Assembly (NCBI RefSeq): GCF_947253395.1
Contig: NZ_CAMXYY010000051.1
Span: 1-10,441 of the forward strand
Reading direction: 5' to 3'
From: an uncultured Olegusella sp.
GTDB lineage: Bacteria; Actinomycetota; Coriobacteriia; Coriobacteriales; Atopobiaceae
DNA length: 10,441 bases
The stretch's first letter is position 1. Each line of letters begins with the position of its first letter. The position numbers and the translations under genes are program-made. The notes beneath the pieces are model-generated. The model worked only from the letters and a program-made list of their open reading frames with translations, was not told where the DNA came from and ran no database searches. Positions 6,462-10,441 of the stretch are shown here, one piece after another.

Positions 6462-7940
6462 CTAACTAAAGCAGGCAAGCGAGATGGAGTGCGTAGGAAG
6501 TTTGCCAGTAGCACTCACTTGGGCGAGCGCTACTGCAAAGCAGGCAAGTCCGTGAGCTAAACCAGTTTGATCTACTACGCTCAGGCGTGCTTGGATGACC
6601 TGTGGATTTGCATTGCTTTCGCCTGCAATAGAGGCAACAAAATCCCCCTGCTCAACACTTCCTATTCGTACAGCTACCTTAAGATGTTCAGGTAGTTGGG
6701 ATGCCGCCTGAGTAAGCCAGGAAGCAGACCAATTTGCAAGTTCAAGAGAGCCTCCGAGTGCAACTGCAGCAAGAGGCTCAAGAAGCGCTTGTTCAAGTTT
6801 TTTGCTTGCAGTTTTGAGCTGGGGCGAGCGCTTTGTCTGTGTATGCTTTGCATCGTATGGTTTTGTCGTTGTGGTCGCAGTGCCCACCTTTTTGTGAGCG
6901 GTGCTTGTGTTTGGGGATGCGGCTTCTGCATGCGTGGGGTTCACAAACATATTACGGAGAACAAACTCAGCTTGTACGGTGCGTAGCATCAGGTTGGTAT
7001 CATCAAGACCAAGGTGTTTTTCAACTTCTCCGGTATCCAAGGTGCCGCGGCGTCGTGCCCAGTTTTCTAGTGAAGCAGGACGAGATTCGCGGGGTAGCCC
7101 CACCATATCCTTGTCAATGCGACGGCAAATATCACGTGTGTCGATAGGAATAATCTTGCCTGCTTTGCGTGCTTCGGCATAGCCGTTGAGGTGCAGCATC
7201 ATCCAGGAATCCTCAAATGAAGCATTGTGCGCCATAAAAGGATACCGAGAAAGCAGCGCTACTAATTGCTTTTGTAGTGCTTTGTCCTGACGCAGGGGCT
7301 TTTTGTCAGCAAGCATATCGGAAGTAATGTGGTGAACACGTTCCATCGGAATCTTGCGACCTGCCCACACATCAGGAAGTCCACAGTAGACAGCATGTTC
7401 ATTTTTAGGAGTTGCTTCGGGCGTGAGTTCCATGGTTGCCCAGCCAATATTGATGATATAGCCACGGTCAGGATTGCGCCCCGTAGTTTCGAGGTCAAGA
7501 CCAACGACGGTACCCTTGACGGGGGCGGCAACATAGACCACGGCAAGATTGTCCATATTGCCACCAACTTCGCGTGCAACCTTCTTAAACGAGCGATGCT
7601 GTAGTGCAGCTACGCCATGGATAAGGTCAAAGTCAGCCATACCGCGTGAAAGATTAGGGCTGTTGGATTCGGCACGACGGGTGGCGAGGGCAACCGCCTC
7701 TGGTGCATCGGAGGTTTCTACTAGGTCACAGAGCGTGCGATTGCGGTCGGCTAGCTCACGCACTAAATCAAAGGAGAAAGACTCCTTGCCCAAGGGTTGT
7801 GCAAACCAGTCATCACACAGTACCTTAATGGCTTCCTCGGTCTTGAGGCGCTCTGATTCAACGGCGGAAAGACCGTCGGCAAGAAGAAAGTCAGGAATAA
7901 AAAAAGAGCCGGCAAGTTCAATAGCTTGACTAACGTTCAT
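6462..7940 (-). CDS. DEDDh-family 3'-5' exonuclease with long N- and C-terminal extensions
   Basis: A 492-residue protein with a DnaQ-like exonuclease fold at about residues 142-325. ExoI is VVGLDLETTG (Asp149, Glu151), followed by a strand typical of the fold (YIINIGWATMEL). ExoII is AHNASFEDSW (His238-Asn239), where the usual Asp after Phe is Glu243 with Asp244 next. ExoIII is the His309-x4-Asp314 pair in EKHLGLDDTN, the DEDDh arrangement. Such enzymes remove nucleotides from 3' ends of DNA or RNA using two metal ions. The N-terminal 140 residues are alpha-helical, acidic and unrecognised. Residues 335-375 are a Thr/Lys-rich linker, and 376-492 form an Ala/Leu-rich domain I do not recognise. 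The start at 7940 has AAGGAG 4 bases upstream. It is co-directional with the 640-residue gene upstream, 195 bases away. Whether the substrate is DNA or RNA cannot be told. Confidence 0.85.
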   Translation of the reverse strand: MNVSQAIELAGSFFIPDFLLADGLSAVESERLKTEEAIKVLCDDWFAQPLGKESFSFDLVRELADRNRTLCDLVETSDAPEAVALATRRAESNSPNLSRGMADFDLIHGVAALQHRSFKKVAREVGGNMDNLAVVYVAAPVKGTVVGLDLETTGRNPDRGYIINIGWATMELTPEATPKNEHAVYCGLPDVWAGRKIPMERVHHITSDMLADKKPLRQDKALQKQLVALLSRYPFMAHNASFEDSWMMLHLNGYAEARKAGKIIPIDTRDICRRIDKDMVGLPRESRPASLENWARRRGTLDTGEVEKHLGLDDTNLMLRTVQAEFVLRNMFVNPTHAEAASPNTSTAHKKVGTATTTTKPYDAKHTQTKRSPQLKTASKKLEQALLEPLAAVALGGSLELANWSASWLTQAASQLPEHLKVAVRIGSVEQGDFVASIAGESNANPQVIQARLSVVDQTGLAHGLACFAVALAQVSATGKLPTHSISLACFS

Positions 7941-8135
7941 GGTGCTCCTTGTGGTGCTAATTTAGTGTATGGAGCGCTGCTGTACATCCAGCTGCTCCAT
8001 CTTGTGTTCTGCCTTAGATTCTACCCCTCAACCAGGACAGCCTTGCATCTATGATTTTGCAGTGGTTTGGTCGAAAGTTTTCGTAGCTAAAGACTTGATA
8101 GACCACATCGTTGGGTGATGGGTAGGCGTGCTGTG
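7941..8135. other. Gap between the two minus-strand genes
   Basis: This 195-base stretch separates the LOTUS/DUF3825-like gene (upstream in transcription) from the exonuclease gene. Apart from the 7969-8000 hairpin and the exonuclease ribosome site I see nothing convincing. No clear intrinsic terminator follows the upstream stop at 8136 and no consensus promoter stands out, so read-through co-transcription remains possible. No small ORF with a ribosome site was found. Confidence 0.4.
7969..8000 (-). promoter_or_regulatory. Hairpin in the leader of the exonuclease gene
   Basis: ATGGAGC (7969-7975) is the exact inverse of GCTCCAT (7994-8000). Inside, GCTG (7976-7979) pairs with CAGC (7989-7992) if T7993 is bulged, giving an 11-bp stem around a 9-base loop. 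On the minus strand it ends 28 bases before the exonuclease ATG, just upstream of the AAGGAG site. Neither side has a T run, so it is not a classical terminator. It could be an operator, an mRNA-stabilising element or a processing site between the two minus-strand genes. Confidence 0.5.
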
Positions 8136-10058
8136 TCAGGCTTTAAGGGCTCCTGAGAGCCAGTGAGGCATTTGAGCTGATACCACACGAGCGCATGCAT
8201 AGGCATCACGCAAGCAAAGCGTTTTCAAGGGGCGTAGACGACCTGCTTGGTATTGGGCTATAAGCGCTGCGTTCACTTGGGGTTTTCCCTGCTTGGCCGT
8301 GGTTTCTTCAAGTGGAAGCAACAGGTAATTTTCACCTGTTTGGGGATCCCAAATGAGTGCGAGTTCACGGAAGGAGGCTTTTGCGCGAGCGAGCGCGCGC
8401 ATGCAGGCTTCTGTAGTAACGTCTGCGCGGGGATTGTCGAGAACTGTAGTTTTGTATGGCAGATAGAGGTCCTCGAGAGAAGAGATATAACTTGCAGGAG
8501 CAGGGAGCATCTCCCAGCTGGTGATGCGAGGGTCTGTCGCCGTAAGCGCCGCGACGAATTCTGCAGGCCCAGACTCTGTGTCAGAGACTACATTCATGAG
8601 GCAGAAAATCGCTTGGTAATCCGCATCTACCAGACCAGTATTCCAGAGTTTTTGTTTGCCGTCGGCAGATACTACGATGCGGTTTTGTTCAAGTGCGCGA
8701 ACAAAGTTGACACTGAGATATTCACGCAGAATTGGTAGGTTATCCTCGTCTGTCTCGCCCCAAGCTTCATGAGCTGCAAGCAGGGAAAAGCTTTGACAAA
8801 ATTCTGCCCAGCTTTCGAAATGCAGATGTCTAGAGAGTTCTAAGGCGAGGTTACGACGACGATAGGGTGCCAAAGAGGTGGCAGAGATTGCCATCCAGAA
8901 GTCCTGTGTTGTGCGAGGGGTTGCGGCTAGCTCTTTATACTTGGGAGCTGATTTGTGATCTGTATGCGTCTGGACATCGGAGATAATCCAGCGCTTGCCT
9001 GCGTTTAGACCATTACTGCGTTTGAGATACACCTCAACAGGTTTTTTACCGGCATCGTGATAGCGCAAGGGGAAGTGGGCATCATTGCGCGTGTAACTCA
9101 CATTGCCAGTGGCACGAGCGACCTGCCAATCTTCTTCAAGTGTTGATAGGACATCAGCACCGAAGGGTAGCGCTAGGGCGAGCTTGCTTATGAGTTCTTC
9201 AGGACAGCGTACCTCAAGCCAGAATTGCTTGGGCAAAACACGCTCTGCAGCACTTTGCGTGGGAACACTAGGGGTAGACATAACAGCCTGAGGCGTAGGA
9301 TGAGGTGCAGAACTGATGTGTTCGGATTTGGGAAGTAGATCTTCTTTCAGAACACGTGCCTCTTCTGAGATGCTTTCTTCCTTTAGGTTGCCTACATCAG
9401 TCTCAGATTTGGAAACAATAGTGAGACGAATTGAGGGTTGAGGGGTCAGAAGGGTAGTGTTAGTCTCATTTGTATTTTTGACCTCAGAGGTAGTTTCATT
9501 TTCAGTTTTTGCTGCCGCTTCGTCAGGAACATCGGCAGCCTGGCTTTGCTCAAGCTCGCCTTGAACTATTGTCTTTGCCACAGCTCTTTCATCCTGCACA
9601 GATTTTTTGGCAGGTGTTTTCTCGGATTCGGCCTTAGTGACGAGCTCAGATGCGGCAGACTTTTCTTCTGTTGCTTCTTCATGCAGGGGGTTTGGCGGCT
9701 CATGATGAGGGGGATGTACAGGTCTCATTTGAGCCTTTTTGCGCTTCCAAGGTTTGCCTGTTTTTTTGGGTGCTTCATCTTCAGCAGCTGTTGTTAGTGC
9801 GGCCAATGCTTCATCAAACTGAGGGTACGCCTGTAGTGTGGCATATACGCGTCCGCCCTTAAACTTGGTTAGGGTCACAAACTCAAGTTTTTCCAAAAGC
9901 TCTGGCACAGACTCGCAGTCTAAGTCATACGCTGTAATGTCATCCGCTTGCAATACTTCTGCGATGCGGGGCAAAAAGATTTGCTTGCCCTGGCCAAAGG
10001 CCTCAAGAAAGAGGCGATACAAATAAAGCGCGTTTTCTGTACTCATTTTCGATGTCAT
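8136..10058 (-). CDS. LOTUS/OST-HTH-like protein with C-terminal DUF3825-like domain
   Basis: A 640-residue soluble protein without membrane segments or signal peptide. Residues about 8-76 (LYLYRLFLEAFGQG, AEVLQADDITAYD, VPELLEKLEFVTL, GGRVYATL) follow the helix-helix-wing pattern of LOTUS/OST-HTH domains, small winged helices that bind RNA in other proteins. Residues 90-275 are a charged Glu/Lys/Thr/Pro linker, very likely disordered, with a basic patch at 99-112 (KTGKPWKRKKAQMR). Residues 276-365 form an unassigned folded segment. Residues about 385-637 carry marks I associate with DUF3825: EAWG (431-434), LWNTGLVDADYQAIF (471-485), LLLPLEE (579-585) and a closing LRDAYACARV then HWL. No catalytic motif is recognised. 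The start at 10058 has GAGAGGA 4 bases upstream; Met5 lacks a site. The LOTUS and DUF3825 assignments are by eye and moderate in confidence; the function is unknown, with RNA binding inferred. Confidence 0.7.
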   Translation of the reverse strand: MTSKMSTENALYLYRLFLEAFGQGKQIFLPRIAEVLQADDITAYDLDCESVPELLEKLEFVTLTKFKGGRVYATLQAYPQFDEALAALTTAAEDEAPKKTGKPWKRKKAQMRPVHPPHHEPPNPLHEEATEEKSAASELVTKAESEKTPAKKSVQDERAVAKTIVQGELEQSQAADVPDEAAAKTENETTSEVKNTNETNTTLLTPQPSIRLTIVSKSETDVGNLKEESISEEARVLKEDLLPKSEHISSAPHPTPQAVMSTPSVPTQSAAERVLPKQFWLEVRCPEELISKLALALPFGADVLSTLEEDWQVARATGNVSYTRNDAHFPLRYHDAGKKPVEVYLKRSNGLNAGKRWIISDVQTHTDHKSAPKYKELAATPRTTQDFWMAISATSLAPYRRRNLALELSRHLHFESWAEFCQSFSLLAAHEAWGETDEDNLPILREYLSVNFVRALEQNRIVVSADGKQKLWNTGLVDADYQAIFCLMNVVSDTESGPAEFVAALTATDPRITSWEMLPAPASYISSLEDLYLPYKTTVLDNPRADVTTEACMRALARAKASFRELALIWDPQTGENYLLLPLEETTAKQGKPQVNAALIAQYQAGRLRPLKTLCLRDAYACARVVSAQMPHWLSGALKA

Positions 10059-10080
10059 AATATCCTCTCAAAGCTGTAAA

Positions 10081-10101
10081 ACAACTCTTGTGAGGAGTTG
10101 T
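10081..10101 (-). promoter_or_regulatory. Hairpin in the leader of the LOTUS/DUF3825-like gene
   Basis: ACAACTC (10081-10087) and GAGTTGT (10095-10101) form a perfect 7-bp stem around a 7-base loop. On the minus strand the stem is followed by TTT (TTTT counting the last stem base), then the ribosome site and the ATG at 10058, 22 bases away. No minus-strand gene ends upstream within the window, so a simple terminator is not expected. An attenuator, a translational control hairpin or a protein operator are possible. The T run is too short for a confident terminator call. Confidence 0.4.
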
Positions 10102-10257
10102 ACGAGTTCAAATCTGGCGTTGTACCTACCTTATGGTAGCGTCTGCGGAAGACATACGTTTGCGGCGTTACGATGCCTTTATGCTTAGTTAAGGATACAC
10201 AAAGAATTATTGGACAAAATAGGTATCGCCTACATGAGCGGCGAGTGGAGATTTTGA
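10102..10257. other. Divergent intergenic region before the truncated membrane-protein gene
   Basis: This stretch lies between the leader hairpin of the minus-strand gene and the plus-strand start at 10258, and should hold promoters for both. The part around 10185-10225 is AT-rich and the likeliest promoter location, but I could not find a -10/-35 pair close enough to consensus to name. A GGAG ribosome site at 10247-10250 serves the plus-strand gene. A segment resembling a tRNA T-loop (GTTCAAATC near 10107) lacks pairing arms, so no tRNA is called. Confidence 0.35.
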
Positions 10258-10395
10258 ATGGATACCGAGTTACTTTCACAAGAAGCCCAAGAAGTGGCCA
10301 AGAAGGGCCGACGCCTTGCGTGGGCAAACCGACGCTCAGTGATTTTTGCCATCTGTGTCGTAATTTTTTTACTTTTGCTAGAAGATGTGTGGGGA
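10258..10395 (+). CDS. N-terminal fragment of a membrane protein (cut by contig end)
   Basis: Only 46 codons are genuine; the frame then runs into adapter sequence, so residues beyond about 46 are artificial. The ATG has GGAG 7 bases upstream. The fragment starts with a polar, basic segment (QEVAKKGRRLAWANRR) followed by a hydrophobic helix (about residues 27-41, SVIFAICVVIFLLLL) and then EDVWG. Positive residues before the helix suggest the N-terminus stays in the cytoplasm. The pattern recalls N-termini of PAP2-type phosphatases of Coriobacteriia, but this is a weak impression and no catalytic motif is in range. It is divergent from the 640-residue gene. Confidence 0.6.
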
Positions 10396-10441
10396 CTGTC
10401 TCTTATACACATCTCCGAGCCCACGAGACCGTTATTCTAAT
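10396..10441 (+). other. Nextera (Tn5) sequencing adapter left on the contig end
   Basis: Bases 10396-10414 are exactly the 19-bp Tn5 mosaic end used in Nextera libraries (CTGTCTCTTATACACATCT). Bases 10415-10429 (CCGAGCCCACGAGAC) are exactly the read-2 adapter that follows it. The remaining 12 bases fit a 10-base sample index (10430-10439) plus the first AT of the flow-cell adapter. This is library-construction sequence, not genome. Its translation gives the familiar spurious peptide SLIHISEPTRP, and the reverse strand gives MGSEMCIRDS. Confidence 0.98.

Noticed and set aside
10101..10140. Possible tRNA because of GTTCAAATC
   Set aside because: The flanking bases cannot form a T-stem, and no D-arm, anticodon arm or acceptor stem was found.
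1..10395. CRISPR array, toxin-antitoxin pair, insertion sequence or prophage genes
   Set aside because: No regularly spaced direct repeats, transposase, integrase or paired small genes with ribosome sites were seen on either strand.
10230..10424. Minus-strand frame beginning MGSEMCIRDS
   Set aside because: Its start and first residues are translated Nextera adapter, a well-known artefact.

Overview
The window is a protein-coding stretch of bacterial chromosome with a GC content near one half, short gaps and normal Shine-Dalgarno sites. The gene set suggests a host-associated actinobacterium, most likely Coriobacteriia of the Atopobium/Olsenella/Collinsella type. The main hints are a MarR-like protein with an Arg/Gly-rich tail and a predicted Mn-type CDF transporter beside an AfuABC/FbpABC-like importer. 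This taxonomic guess comes from general resemblance, not from a search. The sequence is evidently an assembled Illumina contig: its last 46 bases are Nextera/Tn5 library adapter, so the biological sequence ends near base 10395.

Layout. (1) Bases 1-3937, plus strand: an ABC importer operon of the ferric-iron/hexose-phosphate family, with a 5'-truncated binding protein, a fused two-domain permease and an ATPase. An intergenic stem-loop follows the binding-protein gene, as expected where that protein must exceed the membrane components. (2) Bases 3909-5123, minus strand: a cation diffusion facilitator, probably exporting Mn(II) or another divalent metal, whose 3' end overlaps the ATPase gene tail to tail. 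(3) Bases 5382-6272, plus strand: a winged-helix MarR-like protein with an RGG-rich tail of about 110 residues, followed by a strong intrinsic terminator. (4) Bases 6462-7940, minus strand: a DEDDh-type 3'-5' exonuclease with long N- and C-terminal extensions. (5) Bases 8136-10058, minus strand: a 640-residue protein with an N-terminal LOTUS/OST-HTH-like domain, a disordered charged linker and a C-terminal region resembling DUF3825. (6) Bases 10258-10395, plus strand: the first 46 codons of a membrane protein, cut by the contig end.

The first half is membrane transport: nutrient uptake and probably metal efflux. The second half has three unrelated proteins that all look built to bind or process nucleic acid. 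The exonuclease and the LOTUS/DUF3825-like protein are co-directional, and each has a hairpin in its leader. If the window holds something undescribed, it is most likely in this pair and the neighbouring RGG protein. No CRISPR array, insertion sequence, tRNA, rRNA or phage gene was seen.
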